A stretch of DNA of 64,000 bases from IMG/VR virus record IMGVR_UViG_3300034417_000033, positions 1-64,000 of that record; one strand, 5' to 3'. Below are positions 16,209 to 23,478 of the stretch, in pieces. Made by a program: the position numbers and the translations under genes. Below the pieces are notes generated by a model that was not told the origin of the DNA, ran no database searches, and worked only from the letters and a program-made list of their open reading frames with translations. Origin of the DNA: a virus. Each line of letters begins with the position of its first letter. The first letter of the stretch is position 1.

Positions 16209-16479
16209 CGGTCAGCTCAAAGTAGGTAGGTAAAAGTTTGTTGAGTGGAATTCCACTCTCTATTGAATCTATTAATTTCATTGTTTCTGAACGTGTAGCG
16301 CCTGCAAGTGGAACAACGTATATTTTACTGGGGTTGTTTAAAGTGGACGACAAATATGCACCGGCTACGTTAGTGTGGCAAAGGAACTTAGAAATTATAA
16401 AATAAGTTCCTGCTACACCAGGTTCAATATCACCGTTAACTAATAAGCAATCTTCAAAAAACGTAAACACTTTACTCAT
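16192..16479 (-). CDS. Hypothetical protein between ftsH and DNA ligase
   Basis: This 95-residue protein has no recognised domain. It reads as beta-rich at the N-terminus (VFTFFEDCLLVNGDIEPGVAGTYF) with IYVVPLAGATRSETMKLIDSI and an acidic end (FELTDEELI). It overlaps the ftsH stop by 8 bases and the ligase start by 17, so it is co-translated with both. The function is unknown. Confidence 0.65.
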   Translation of the reverse strand: MSKVFTFFEDCLLVNGDIEPGVAGTYFIISKFLCHTNVAGAYLSSTLNNPSKIYVVPLAGATRSETMKLIDSIESGIPLNKLLPTYFELTDEELI

Positions 16480-18277
16480 GTCGTCGCTCCAATAATTCTA
16501 TAACTTCTTCCCTGTTGATCGTTTCACGTTCCACCAATACATCTGCCATTTTTTCGAGTATGTCTTTGTTCTGGATTAACAACTCTATAGCAGTATTATA
16601 GCTCCTTCTTAGTATCATGTCAACTTCTTTATCAATTAAATTTCCCATAGCTTCAGAATAATCACGACGTCTGTCATAGTCGTGTGCAGTAAGACCCACG
16701 TCACTCAATCCCCACTTAGTCACCATGTTTCTACAGATGCTAGTTGCCCGAGTAAGGTCGTTTGACGCGCCGGTTGTCACAAACTCTTTTCCATAAACAA
16801 CTTCTTCCGCTGCGCGGCCTGCTAATAGGGTTGTTAAAATTCCGTCCAATTTTCTCTTAGAGTAATTGTGTGATTCCACATCTGGTAAAAACATAGTTAC
16901 ACCAAGGCTGCGCGAACGTGGAACAATACTGACTTTATACACCTCGTCGTGCTCTGGAGATAAATGTCCAACAATTGCATGGCCTGCTTCATGTATTGCA
17001 GTAAGTCTAATTTCCGATGGATTCATTTTCTTTGGACTTTCATGCCCCATCATTACTTTATCTTTGGCTCTGTCTAAATCATTTATTCCCACTACATCTC
17101 TGTGATCTCTGGCGGCAAAAATTGCACCTTCGTTAACTAGCTTTGCAATGTCAGCTCCGGAGAAGCCAGGTGTCCCTTTTGCTAAGAACAATGTGTTGCT
17201 TTCAGAAACGTCTGAGATAATTTTTGACAAATGGATATTAATAATTTTCATTCTAGAATCTAAATCCGGAAGACCAAGTGTAACAATCCTATCAAATCTG
17301 CCTGGGCGTAGCAAAGCAGGATCTAAAGATTCAATACGGTTAGTTGCACCAATAATAATTACTCCTCCTGATCCTTCAAAACCATCCATTTCAACCAATA
17401 GCTGGTTTAGTGTTTGTTCCTTAGAGTTTGATCCAGATCCATTACCACGGTGTCCTCCCACTGCGTCAATTTCGTCAATAAATATGATTGCTTGTGTTTC
17501 TTGTCTAGCTTCTTCGAACATGCTTCTTATTCTGCTTGCACCTGTACCCACAAGCATTTCTTCAAACTCTGATCCACTCGATGAATAGAATGGTATGCCA
17601 GCTTCTTTGGCAATAGCTTTGCACACTAATGTCTTTCCAGTGCCGGGAGGTCCTGACAGTAAAATACCTCTGGGAATTTTTGCTTTTACTTTAGCATATT
17701 GCTCTGCGTTTTTAAGGAAGTCTACAATCTCTTGGATTTCCTGCATATCTTCTTCAGACCCAGCAACATCTTTAAATGTTACGTCTATATCTTCTGGATC
17801 GATACGCCTAGCTCTAGACTTACCCATCTCTGATAAGTGGTCTCCTCTAGGCGTGGATTTTTTGGATAACCAAAACATTGCAATAATTAAAACAAACACT
17901 GGCAACAGTGCTATAAGAGATGTTAGGCCAATAGACGATGCTGTAGTATTAGTAGAGTCTGAGTTTGACACATATACAGGGATGCCTTTCTTTGTAAGTT
18001 TTTCTACAATGGGATCGATGTTACTAATAACAGTTGATGATTTGCGGGCTCGCTTGTTATCGACATAGGATACTTTTCTGCCAGTTACTTTAAGTTCAGT
18101 AATTTGGCCAGTAGTATAGTCGTTTATAAACTCGGTATAGCTAACTTCGTTAGGTACAGTAGTGTAAAGCGTATCTGCTACTTGGAGAAGTAGCAGTACG
18201 GAAATTACGAGTAACAGAGTAATTATGGTTTTAGATAAAAACGTCTTTTTGATGGGTGTTTCAGTCTTGGTTTGCAT
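16472..18277 (-). CDS. ftsH: FtsH-type membrane AAA+ zinc metalloprotease, full length
   Basis: This 601-residue protein has the full FtsH architecture: membrane spans at about residues 15-33 and 119-137 with a periplasmic region between, an AAA+ module (Walker A GPPGTGKT 209-216, Walker B FIDEID to 271, GATNR, LLRPGRFDR) and an M41 protease (HEAGH 429-433, third zinc ligand Asp507 in TTGASNDLT). It should degrade membrane and soluble proteins. One oddity: the pore loop reads MLVGTGAS, with Leu242 where bacterial FtsH has the substrate-gripping Phe of FVG. A GATAAATA late-type motif lies 4 bases before the ATG. Full-length FtsH is unusual in phages. Confidence 0.94.
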   Translation of the reverse strand: MQTKTETPIKKTFLSKTIITLLLVISVLLLLQVADTLYTTVPNEVSYTEFINDYTTGQITELKVTGRKVSYVDNKRARKSSTVISNIDPIVEKLTKKGIPVYVSNSDSTNTTASSIGLTSLIALLPVFVLIIAMFWLSKKSTPRGDHLSEMGKSRARRIDPEDIDVTFKDVAGSEEDMQEIQEIVDFLKNAEQYAKVKAKIPRGILLSGPPGTGKTLVCKAIAKEAGIPFYSSSGSEFEEMLVGTGASRIRSMFEEARQETQAIIFIDEIDAVGGHRGNGSGSNSKEQTLNQLLVEMDGFEGSGGVIIIGATNRIESLDPALLRPGRFDRIVTLGLPDLDSRMKIINIHLSKIISDVSESNTLFLAKGTPGFSGADIAKLVNEGAIFAARDHRDVVGINDLDRAKDKVMMGHESPKKMNPSEIRLTAIHEAGHAIVGHLSPEHDEVYKVSIVPRSRSLGVTMFLPDVESHNYSKRKLDGILTTLLAGRAAEEVVYGKEFVTTGASNDLTRATSICRNMVTKWGLSDVGLTAHDYDRRRDYSEAMGNLIDKEVDMILRRSYNTAIELLIQNKDILEKMADVLVERETINREEVIELLERRHE

Positions 18278-18281
18278 TGTG

Positions 18282-18289
18282 TATTTATC
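18282..18289 (-). promoter_or_regulatory. Late-type promoter motif directly before ftsH
   Basis: GATAAATA on the minus strand is followed by CACA and the ftsH ATG. By T4 geometry the transcript would start at or just inside the start codon, so either the start site is slightly shifted or translation is leaderless. Confidence 0.5.
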
Positions 18290-18307
18290 TACAAAACGCG
18301 ATCTATT

Positions 18308-18634
18308 TTACCACAGACTAAGTCCATCAGGAGGTAATATCTCAATGACTATTTTTTTGTTTCCTTCATTGATAGCCTGTGTTACTGCTTCCTGTAAATC
18401 GATGTCTTCTTGCTTTCTTGCATACCACGTCACGTTGTATGGGGACGACACAAAGCCTTGCATTGCTAATACGCACTCGGACATATACTCACTAAAATCT
18501 GGGAAATGATTAGTATCGTATTCCCCAAGGATTTCTAAAATTTGATCATACATAATGATTTGCATTTCGCTCTTCTTTCCAGAATCAGCTTGTATGATTT
18601 TATACACTTTACCAATCTCGTTTAGATCAATCAT
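18308..18634 (-). CDS. Hypothetical protein
   Basis: This 108-residue mixed alpha/beta protein contains IDLNEIGKVYKIIQADSGKK, a middle acidic/aromatic region (HFPDFSEYMSECVLAM) and KKIVIEILPPDGLSLW at the C-terminus. It has a GGAG Shine-Dalgarno and an exact TATAAATA late promoter at 18662-18669. The gene may therefore be late. No family is recognised. Confidence 0.65.
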   Translation of the reverse strand: MIDLNEIGKVYKIIQADSGKKSEMQIIMYDQILEILGEYDTNHFPDFSEYMSECVLAMQGFVSSPYNVTWYARKQEDIDLQEAVTQAINEGNKKIVIEILPPDGLSLW

Positions 18635-18661
18635 TTTATCTCCAAAAAGTTAATGACGTAG

Positions 18662-18669
18662 TATTTATA
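18662..18669 (-). promoter_or_regulatory. Exact T4-type late promoter TATAAATA
   Basis: TATAAATA followed by C on the minus strand lies in the short gap between genes at 18634 and 18679, leaving a leader of about 22 bases with a GGAG Shine-Dalgarno. Confidence 0.65.
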
Positions 18670-18678
18670 TTCGTTGTG

Positions 18679-18969
18679 TTACAGATCGTAAAAAAGTAGA
18701 GTACTGTCGTCATATATTGAATAACAAACGTTGTCTGGTAAGAAAAAGTATGTGTTTTCTATCCACCCTGCTGGTCCGTCTTTCCAAATTAATATGCTGT
18801 TGGCTTTGCCGAAGCCCCTTTCATAAACTTCTTTTTTTGCGTATACTTTTAAATTTTTAGTGTCGTAGCCCTCTTCTTTTGCGTATTCTTTTAGTTGAAA
18901 ATAAAGTTTTTGTGCGTGGTAATACGAATTCAGGGATTCGCATTCCTTCCAATGTGCGTTCGTTCTCAT
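18679..18969 (-). CDS. Hypothetical protein with WKDGPAGW motif
   Basis: This 96-residue Tyr-rich protein begins MRTNAHWKECESLNSYYHAQ. It has a basic alpha segment (AKEEGYDTKNLKVYAKKEVYE), then ILIWKDGPAGWIENTYFF. The KDGPA string resembles the DGPA repeats at 23.5-26.5 kb, but only one copy is present. An AGGA Shine-Dalgarno precedes ATG 18969. The function is unknown. Confidence 0.6.
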   Translation of the reverse strand: MRTNAHWKECESLNSYYHAQKLYFQLKEYAKEEGYDTKNLKVYAKKEVYERGFGKANSILIWKDGPAGWIENTYFFLPDNVCYSIYDDSTLLFYDL

Positions 18970-18989
18970 GGCAAGTCCTTTAGAAAGTT

Positions 18990-19280
18990 TTACATAAACA
19001 TATATTTTAGAATTACAGATGCTAAGTGGTTATTTCCCTCCTCTAGTGCTTTTTTAATTCGTAAGACATCATTCACAGAATGACTGAAGTCCCGCGACAG
19101 CTTAGTTATTACATTTTTAGTTCTTAGTTGGTCGATTTCTTCGCCAGACAAGTTGCATGCCTGTATATAAGACTGGAATATTTTAGATTTGTTAAAGTCT
19201 TCTTCATATAAAGAGACTATGTCCAATGGGCCGATCTTTCCACCCATTGCGTGCCACACTAGCAACTCCTTGCTAATCAT
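18990..19280 (-). CDS. Hypothetical helical protein
   Basis: This 96-residue mainly helical protein (MISKELLVWHAMGGKIGPLD; LSGEEIDQLRTKNVITKLS) ends with HLASVILKYMFM, a tail similar to the LKLKY endings of other small proteins here. The Shine-Dalgarno GGAG is embedded in the SOD stop region (GGAGTAA), so the two are coupled. No family is recognised. Confidence 0.62.
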   Translation of the reverse strand: MISKELLVWHAMGGKIGPLDIVSLYEEDFNKSKIFQSYIQACNLSGEEIDQLRTKNVITKLSRDFSHSVNDVLRIKKALEEGNNHLASVILKYMFM

Positions 19281-19283
19281 TTC

Positions 19284-19823
19284 TTACTCCAATCTAGAGT
19301 TTATACGATCCCAGTCCACGATTTTCCAAAAATTATTGATATACTTTTCTTTGTTTGCGCCATAGTCGCTGAGATAGGAGTGTTCCCACATATCTATGAT
19401 AAGAAGAATATCTTTTTTAGGTTCGTGATTTTTTATTATTTTTATTTTTCCGGTATCCGACAGATAACACCATCCAGATCCGTGTATTGCTAGTGCTGCT
19501 TCCGTAAATGAGTCTTTAAAAGAATCATAGGAGCCAAAAATAGAGGTGACGAAATCTTTTATTCTCCCTGTAGCAGATTTCCCCGATGGAGTTGTGAATT
19601 GCTCGAAGAATTTGTTATGGAGAACAACGCCGCCTACAAAAAAGTCATCTGTTTCGCCTGCGTTGACTTTCTCGACGTAGTTTTTGTGCAGAGTGTTATA
19701 ATGGAAATCTAAATTTTCTTTTGATAGGATAGGGGCCAAAGCATCGAGTTTATAAGACAGCTTTACTCGATATGCTTCAGTTTGCGATTCAACAAGTGTA
19801 ATATACTTTCTAAATTCGCTCAT
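19284..19823 (-). CDS. Fe/Mn superoxide dismutase-like protein
   Basis: This 179-residue protein matches the Fe/Mn superoxide dismutase family, which converts superoxide to hydrogen peroxide and oxygen. All four metal ligands are present: His41 (DFHYNTLHKNYV), His69 (GGVVLHNKFF), Asp144 and His148 (IDMWEHSYLSDYG). Family segments FGSYDSFKDSFTEAA and GSGWCYL are clear. It is slightly shorter than E. coli SodB and carries an N-terminal extension MSEFRKYITLVES typical of phage proteins rather than of SOD. A late-type promoter lies at 19854-19861. It may protect virion or host during infection, or may have been reused structurally. Confidence 0.88.
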   Translation of the reverse strand: MSEFRKYITLVESQTEAYRVKLSYKLDALAPILSKENLDFHYNTLHKNYVEKVNAGETDDFFVGGVVLHNKFFEQFTTPSGKSATGRIKDFVTSIFGSYDSFKDSFTEAALAIHGSGWCYLSDTGKIKIIKNHEPKKDILLIIDMWEHSYLSDYGANKEKYINNFWKIVDWDRINSRLE

Positions 19824-19853
19824 TATAAAAACCAATACTTTTTATTATAATAG

Positions 19854-19861
19854 TATTTATC
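19854..19861 (-). promoter_or_regulatory. Late-type promoter upstream of the SOD gene
   Basis: GATAAATA followed by CTATT on the minus strand, about 30 bases upstream of the SOD start, with a normal leader. Confidence 0.6.
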
Positions 19862-19885
19862 AGTTTTAATAAAACTTCGGATTTA

Positions 19886-20233
19886 CTAGTCGTCTTTTAC
19901 CATTTTATAAATGAATTGGTACTGTTCCCACGCTTCTTTTAAAGCAGGGAAACGTTTATGTAGGTCGTCATGCTTTTCCCTGTTTTCTTTATCAGCTATA
20001 AACTCATCAGGAGCTGACAGGAACGGCGGCAACTCAAAAAACTTCGAGTCTCTGGTCGGATTAATAAAATCAATTTCTCGACTTACTATCTGTGTAGCTA
20101 GAATAAATGCGTTTGCGTATCCATGATTATAACTGTCGTAGTTCCAGTTGCCGTCAACACACTGGATGTCGCGCATGTTTTCTAATTTAGTATAAAGGTC
20201 TTTTAGTGTAGTAAGTCGAGTTTCATCTGTCAT
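19886..20233 (-). CDS. Conserved phage-type hypothetical protein
   Basis: This 115-residue protein has VDGNWNYDSYNHGYANAFILATQIV, a pattern I recall from small phage proteins, and an acidic C-terminal helix (HDDLHKRFPALKEAWEQYQF). It overlaps the upstream gene by 11 bases and is the last gene of the clpS unit. No enzymatic motif is visible. Confidence 0.65.
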   Translation of the reverse strand: MTDETRLTTLKDLYTKLENMRDIQCVDGNWNYDSYNHGYANAFILATQIVSREIDFINPTRDSKFFELPPFLSAPDEFIADKENREKHDDLHKRFPALKEAWEQYQFIYKMVKDD

Positions 20234-20420
20234 TTACTGCATCTTCCTGGCGTCTACGTTTCTTCAACTCTCGGTAAAGCTCATAGTAGTCGAATGTTGT
20301 AACTTTCTTGCCGAGGTGAATTGCCCGATACAGTTCTTTCACTGTAAGATCAGACACTTCCTTATCAGCAAACGGTCTCTGCCGTTTCGAATGAAATATG
20401 CCCTTTAGTTTGGAGAGCAT
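20223..20420 (-). CDS. Small basic hypothetical protein downstream of clpS
   Basis: This 65-residue basic protein (SKLKGIFHSKRQRPFADKEV; ELYRELKKRRRQ) starts in a TAATG overlap with the clpS stop, with a GAGG Shine-Dalgarno inside the clpS end. Its tight coupling to clpS makes a functional link possible, but its sequence gives no domain. Confidence 0.65.
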   Translation of the reverse strand: MLSKLKGIFHSKRQRPFADKEVSDLTVKELYRAIHLGKKVTTFDYYELYRELKKRRRQEDAVNDR

Positions 20421-20722
20421 TACGCCTCCTCAAAAGTTGCCAGAAGTGGGTACCCGTTTGCAGCAGCAAGGTTTACTGTTTCGATAGCTTTTTGTTCTGC
20501 CAGTTCTTTGGAGTATATGCCAGCAATACCGCGCCCTTGATTGTGGATCATAATAGTAACTACTTCCGCTTCTGCTGAAGTTTTGTGGAAAATGTTTTCT
20601 AGAACATAAATCACAAAATCAAAAGTGGTCTTGTCGTCATTGTGGAGAAGAACTTTGTATTTCTTCGGAAGTTCGATTTTAGATTCTGTGTCAGTTTTGT
20701 CAGCAATAGCAGTGTTAGTCAT
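20420..20722 (-). CDS. clpS: ClpS adaptor protein (N-end rule recognin)
   Basis: This protein of about 100 residues has the ClpS signature: KYKVLLHNDDKTTFDFVIYVL with the conserved NDD, MIHNQGRGIAGIYSKELAEQKA and a PLLATFEE end. ClpS binds N-degron substrates and delivers them to ClpA-type unfoldases. No ClpA is visible here, so it may work with host ClpA or modify host degradation. I chose ATG 20722 because the sigma70 -10 at 20751-20756 places transcription start near 20745, excluding the upstream in-frame ATG codons. Phage-encoded ClpS beside phage ClpX and ClpP is striking. Confidence 0.92.
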   Translation of the reverse strand: MTNTAIADKTDTESKIELPKKYKVLLHNDDKTTFDFVIYVLENIFHKTSAEAEVVTIMIHNQGRGIAGIYSKELAEQKAIETVNLAAANGYPLLATFEEA

Positions 20723-20750
20723 AGTCAGGCTCTTAGTTGATAGTGCTTGC

Positions 20751-20779
20751 ATAGTACATGAGTTTTTGTAGCGTGTCAA
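20751..20779 (-). promoter_or_regulatory. Sigma70-type promoter for clpS
   Basis: TTGACA (20774-20779), 17 bases and TACTAT (20751-20756) lie on the minus strand. The -35 touches the stop of the upstream gene (20781). Confidence 0.68.
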
Positions 20780-20780
20780 C

Positions 20781-21032
20781 TTAAATACCATACTTTAATT
20801 TCATGATTAGTTTCTGTTTTTCATTAATGGAAAATCCTTCCCACCATTCTTTTTCTGTACATCTCATCCAAAGGTGCTGGCGCCTCTGTTTTTTCTTTCT
20901 TTTGTGGCCCAAATCTATAGAATAGTTAACTTCATCCTTGTAACTCCATGGTATGGGCACTTTTTCTTCCCTTAGGAGTTTCCCACATTTATCAAACGTG
21001 TATTCCGTACCGCAGGTTTTAGTTGCTTTCAT
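20781..21032 (-). CDS. Basic hypothetical protein with LKYGI tail
   Basis: This protein of about 83 residues has two cysteines (KTCGTEYTFDKCGK), a basic stretch (GHKRKKKQRRQHLW) and a C-terminus NEKQKLIMKLKYGI, the recurring tail of small proteins in this phage. I chose ATG 21032, which forms a TAATG overlap with the upstream stop, over ATG 21095, which would overlap by 64 bases. The function is unknown. Confidence 0.62.
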   Translation of the reverse strand: MKATKTCGTEYTFDKCGKLLREEKVPIPWSYKDEVNYSIDLGHKRKKKQRRQHLWMRCTEKEWWEGFSINEKQKLIMKLKYGI

Positions 21033-21265
21033 TATATCCCAAACTTCATCTTCATAAAAAATATATCTTCTTTCTTCATGTTGGTTAATGCCCAAAATAT
21101 ATTAGCGTCATATAGACACTCTATTGTGGCTAACACAATTATATACAGTGGCTGACCTGCCGTGGGAATATATTGGGACCGTATTCTCCCCTCGTATTCT
21201 ACTACGCCGTTGATATCAAATGCAATCTCTTTATTTGGATATAAAATTACTTTATACAATGCCAT
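21032..21265 (-). CDS. Small hypothetical protein with MKFGI tail
   Basis: This 77-residue beta-rich protein (ALYKVILYPNKEIAFDINGVVEYEG; PLYIIVLATIECLYD) ends KKEDIFFMKMKFGI, related to the tail of the next gene. The start ATG 21265 has a Shine-Dalgarno-like AAAGG directly adjacent, so the start is uncertain. No family is recognised. Confidence 0.58.
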   Translation of the reverse strand: MALYKVILYPNKEIAFDINGVVEYEGRIRSQYIPTAGQPLYIIVLATIECLYDANIFWALTNMKKEDIFFMKMKFGI

Positions 21266-21272
21266 CCTTTGG

Positions 21273-21881
21273 TTACTTAGTTCGTTCCTTGATCTTCTCC
21301 ATTAATTTACGTGCATATTCGTCGTTAGAATTTTTTGCTACATCTTTTTCTAGGTATTTTAGCAAATTTACTGACACTCGGTGCTTCTTACCGGATGATA
21401 AAAACTGTGTTGCAATATCCTTTGGTGAACTTTTAAGATCAACACAATCCATATTTTCTAAGAAGATACACTTGCGTCTTTTACCTTCTATTTGTGTTAT
21501 TGCTCTACCTAAACAGTCAAGATGGGAGTCTATTGTCCTGCTATTCAAATTTCTTCGATACGTAGTCGGAAGTCTTTCTACAAACTCCTTAATAACACAT
21601 CGAGACTGTCTGACCATATACCATTCTCGGACAATTACATACACAACCATAACAACAGCACAATACAAAAGTGTGTATATTCCGAATGAAAGCCAAGCAG
21701 CATAAGCAGTTGGGCTGTGAGCATCGCCGGAAAGTGCCACAGCTAACAACAGCGCCGGGAAATTAAAATATAACACTGTTGCTGAGTGTTTGACGAACGG
21801 TACTAGCCATAATATTGCTAGGATGGCGTTTGCTATTAAAAATGATGTTAGAAAAGTATTGCGTCTATGTATTGATCTCAT
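21273..21881 (-). CDS. Membrane protein with about three N-terminal spans
   Basis: This 202-residue protein has hydrophobic segments at about residues 12-30, 36-52 and 62-85, then a basic cytoplasmic-type C-terminal domain of about 110 residues with many R and K. It starts in an ATGA overlap with the stop of the phospholipase-like gene, so the two are co-translated. The pairing of an exported enzyme with a membrane protein could mean partnership (inference). No known domain is recognised. Confidence 0.65.
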   Translation of the reverse strand: MRSIHRRNTFLTSFLIANAILAILWLVPFVKHSATVLYFNFPALLLAVALSGDAHSPTAYAAWLSFGIYTLLYCAVVMVVYVIVREWYMVRQSRCVIKEFVERLPTTYRRNLNSRTIDSHLDCLGRAITQIEGKRRKCIFLENMDCVDLKSSPKDIATQFLSSGKKHRVSVNLLKYLEKDVAKNSNDEYARKLMEKIKERTK

Positions 21882-22540
21882 TTCACTGCCTCCATGTATT
21901 CAGAAGGCAACAGTATCATTCCAGATTTAGCGTCAAAGAATTCTGATGGCATACTGGTTTTTCCAATAAAAATGTCGTAAGCCCAGAGTGTAGCACCTTC
22001 TAATTTTTTCCTTTGTAATTCCCGTGTTGAGCCACCGTCGTCTGGATATGTGGCCTCCTTCAAAACATGTTGAGTCTTACTTATTAAACTCTCGTCATCG
22101 TGCCAGGGTTGAAATCCTTGATGCGCTGGGGAAGTAGAATCTTGCAAGGTGTGTATAGCTTTACCTAGCTGTTCCATTGATTCTGGAATGTTGCCTTGCT
22201 GTCTGAAATGCTTGGCTTCAGTTAACTTACTAATGACAAATGCGTTCGACCTTACAACAAACACTGGTTTCCGATCATCATACTTTTCTCCTGGTGCCAA
22301 ACCAGTCATAGCATGTTCCTGGGAGTATTTAATGCCCTTATCTTGGTCTACTACAAGTTGCTGTTCTTGAAGAATATCAATAAACTGTGCATCTACCATT
22401 CCACTTAGAACTTTCTCCACAGCCATTTGGTGCACAGCTTCGAATATCGGGATGTCGCCACGACTTGACCATGCAAAACTATAATTTGGAAAAATACTAA
22501 GTGCTAACGTCCCTGTTAGTACAAATATCCCTATTTTCAT
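21878..22540 (-). CDS. Secreted phospholipase C/S1-nuclease-fold zinc protein
   Basis: This 220-residue protein has a signal peptide (MKIGIFVLTGTLALSIFPNYSFA). The mature part resembles the zinc-dependent phospholipase C family: KAIHTLQDSTSPAHQGFQPWHDDE contains the HxxxD..(S)PxH metal-binding block, and further His residues lie in AVHQMAVEK and QEHAMTG. The family hydrolyses phospholipids or, in relatives, nucleic acid. Such a protein exported by an infected cell could act on membranes at lysis or on neighbouring material. A hairpin lies just upstream (22552-22570) and an AGGAG Shine-Dalgarno precedes ATG 22540. The assignment is moderate, as not every ligand can be placed with certainty. 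Confidence 0.62.
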   Translation of the reverse strand: MKIGIFVLTGTLALSIFPNYSFAWSSRGDIPIFEAVHQMAVEKVLSGMVDAQFIDILQEQQLVVDQDKGIKYSQEHAMTGLAPGEKYDDRKPVFVVRSNAFVISKLTEAKHFRQQGNIPESMEQLGKAIHTLQDSTSPAHQGFQPWHDDESLISKTQHVLKEATYPDDGGSTRELQRKKLEGATLWAYDIFIGKTSMPSEFFDAKSGMILLPSEYMEAVK

Positions 22541-22551
22541 TTTTACTCCTG

Positions 22552-22570
22552 GCTTAAATTCCTTTTAAGC
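22552..22570 (-). other. Intercistronic hairpin before the phospholipase-like gene
   Basis: GCTTAAA and TTTAAGC arms (7 bp) flank a 5-base loop in the gap between the lipoprotein gene ending at 22573 and the start at 22540. It has no following T tract, so an RNA-processing or translation-control role is more likely than termination. Confidence 0.5.
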
Positions 22571-22572
22571 AT

Positions 22573-22824
22573 TTAATTTCGTGTTCTATATTTCTCCAGT
22601 TGTTTGTCATCAACAATGTACATCTGACCATTTCGCATAACAGTTGCGTATTTCTTTCCGTTTACATCAGTGTGCCAAGTTAACTCTTCTGGCGATACTT
22701 TCTCGCCATCTTTTAAAACTGGATACTGATAATCTATTGCGGCCATAGTATAATCATATAAATCTGAATCAGACTCACATGCTGTAAAAGCAAGCATTAC
22801 TAACAGTTGAAGAAATTTCTTCAT
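22573..22824 (-). CDS. Small lipoprotein, paralogue of upstream neighbour
   Basis: This 83-residue protein has a lipoprotein signal (MKKFLQLLVMLAFTAC, lipobox FTAC). The mature part has LTWHTDVNGKKYATV and NGQMYIVDDKQL, which align with EWETNTDGMLYATT and AGQVFIVTRDK in the protein directly upstream. The two are therefore tandem duplicates. The start is an ATGA overlap. The function is unknown; it is expected in the outer or inner membrane facing the periplasm. Confidence 0.75.
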   Translation of the reverse strand: MKKFLQLLVMLAFTACESDSDLYDYTMAAIDYQYPVLKDGEKVSPEELTWHTDVNGKKYATVMRNGQMYIVDDKQLEKYRTRN

Positions 22825-23129
22825 TTACTCCTTTGTTTCTTCTCCCGCTCCTTCAAACACGTGAAGTTATTTTGTTGCAACGGCCCGGCCAAGTAGTAAT
22901 TGTCCGATTTGTCTCGAGTAACAATAAATACTTGCCCTGCAATCACAGTGGTTGCATACAGCATACCATCCGTGTTTGTTTCCCATTCCAGATCATTAGG
23001 ATGCTCTGGTTTGGACGATGTGACATACTTGTCTTCCCACAATATTGTTCGTGGGTATCCCTTATTGTCAACTGTCTGGCGGCAACTGGCCAAGACAAGT
23101 AACATCGACAGTAAGATAAACCTTTTCAT
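22821..23129 (-). CDS. Small lipoprotein, paralogue of downstream neighbour
   Basis: This 102-residue protein has signal MKRFILLSMLLVLASC with lipobox LASC. The shared domain is LEWETNTDGMLYATTVIAGQ followed by FIVTRD. Unlike its sister it has a basic C-terminal tail (CLKEREKKQRSK). A GGAG Shine-Dalgarno lies 10 bases before ATG 23129. The function is unknown. Confidence 0.75.
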   Translation of the reverse strand: MKRFILLSMLLVLASCRQTVDNKGYPRTILWEDKYVTSSKPEHPNDLEWETNTDGMLYATTVIAGQVFIVTRDKSDNYYLAGPLQQNNFTCLKEREKKQRSK

Positions 23130-23159
23130 TACAGAAATGCTCCAGAATATATTGCGCTG

Positions 23160-23405
23160 TTATTTTTCCAGTAATTGCTTTACACGCGAGTCCTGAATGT
23201 AACACTCAGCAACCATATGCAGCATTTGTGTGCGGAGGTTTTGAAAGGGTGGGTTGAGATAAAAGCGTAAAGTTGGGTGCATTTGCAACTTCCCTTTAAT
23301 ACCAAGGCAAAGCATTTCAAATGCTTCAAGATGTTCTGGATTGCGTGGATCAAAATCCACTGCTCGGTTAGCATGACGATCGAAATTGTGAACTTCATTC
23401 AACAT
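23160..23405 (-). CDS. Hypothetical protein
   Basis: This 81-residue protein (MLNEVHNFDRHANRAVDFDP; FEMLCLGIKGKLQMHPTLRF) has a His/Arg-rich helical character. The start is ATG 23405 because the promoter at 23441-23469 places the transcription start after the upstream in-frame ATG at 23450; a GAGG Shine-Dalgarno supports this. No family is recognised. Confidence 0.65.
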   Translation of the reverse strand: MLNEVHNFDRHANRAVDFDPRNPEHLEAFEMLCLGIKGKLQMHPTLRFYLNPPFQNLRTQMLHMVAECYIQDSRVKQLLEK

Positions 23406-23440
23406 TTCATTACCCTCAGTAGTGTCTACAATGTTTATAT

Positions 23441-23469
23441 AGTATAGCAAACACCTATATTAAAGTCAA
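23441..23469 (-). promoter_or_regulatory. Sigma70-type promoter
   Basis: TTGACT (23464-23469), 17 bases and TATACT (23441-23446) lie on the minus strand in the gap before the gene starting at 23405. Confidence 0.68.
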
Positions 23470-23478
23470 CCACTTACT

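Noticed and set aside
17148-17588. Plus-strand frames of 80-160 residues across ftsH
   Set aside because: They are antisense to the FtsH AAA core, whose motifs are complete.
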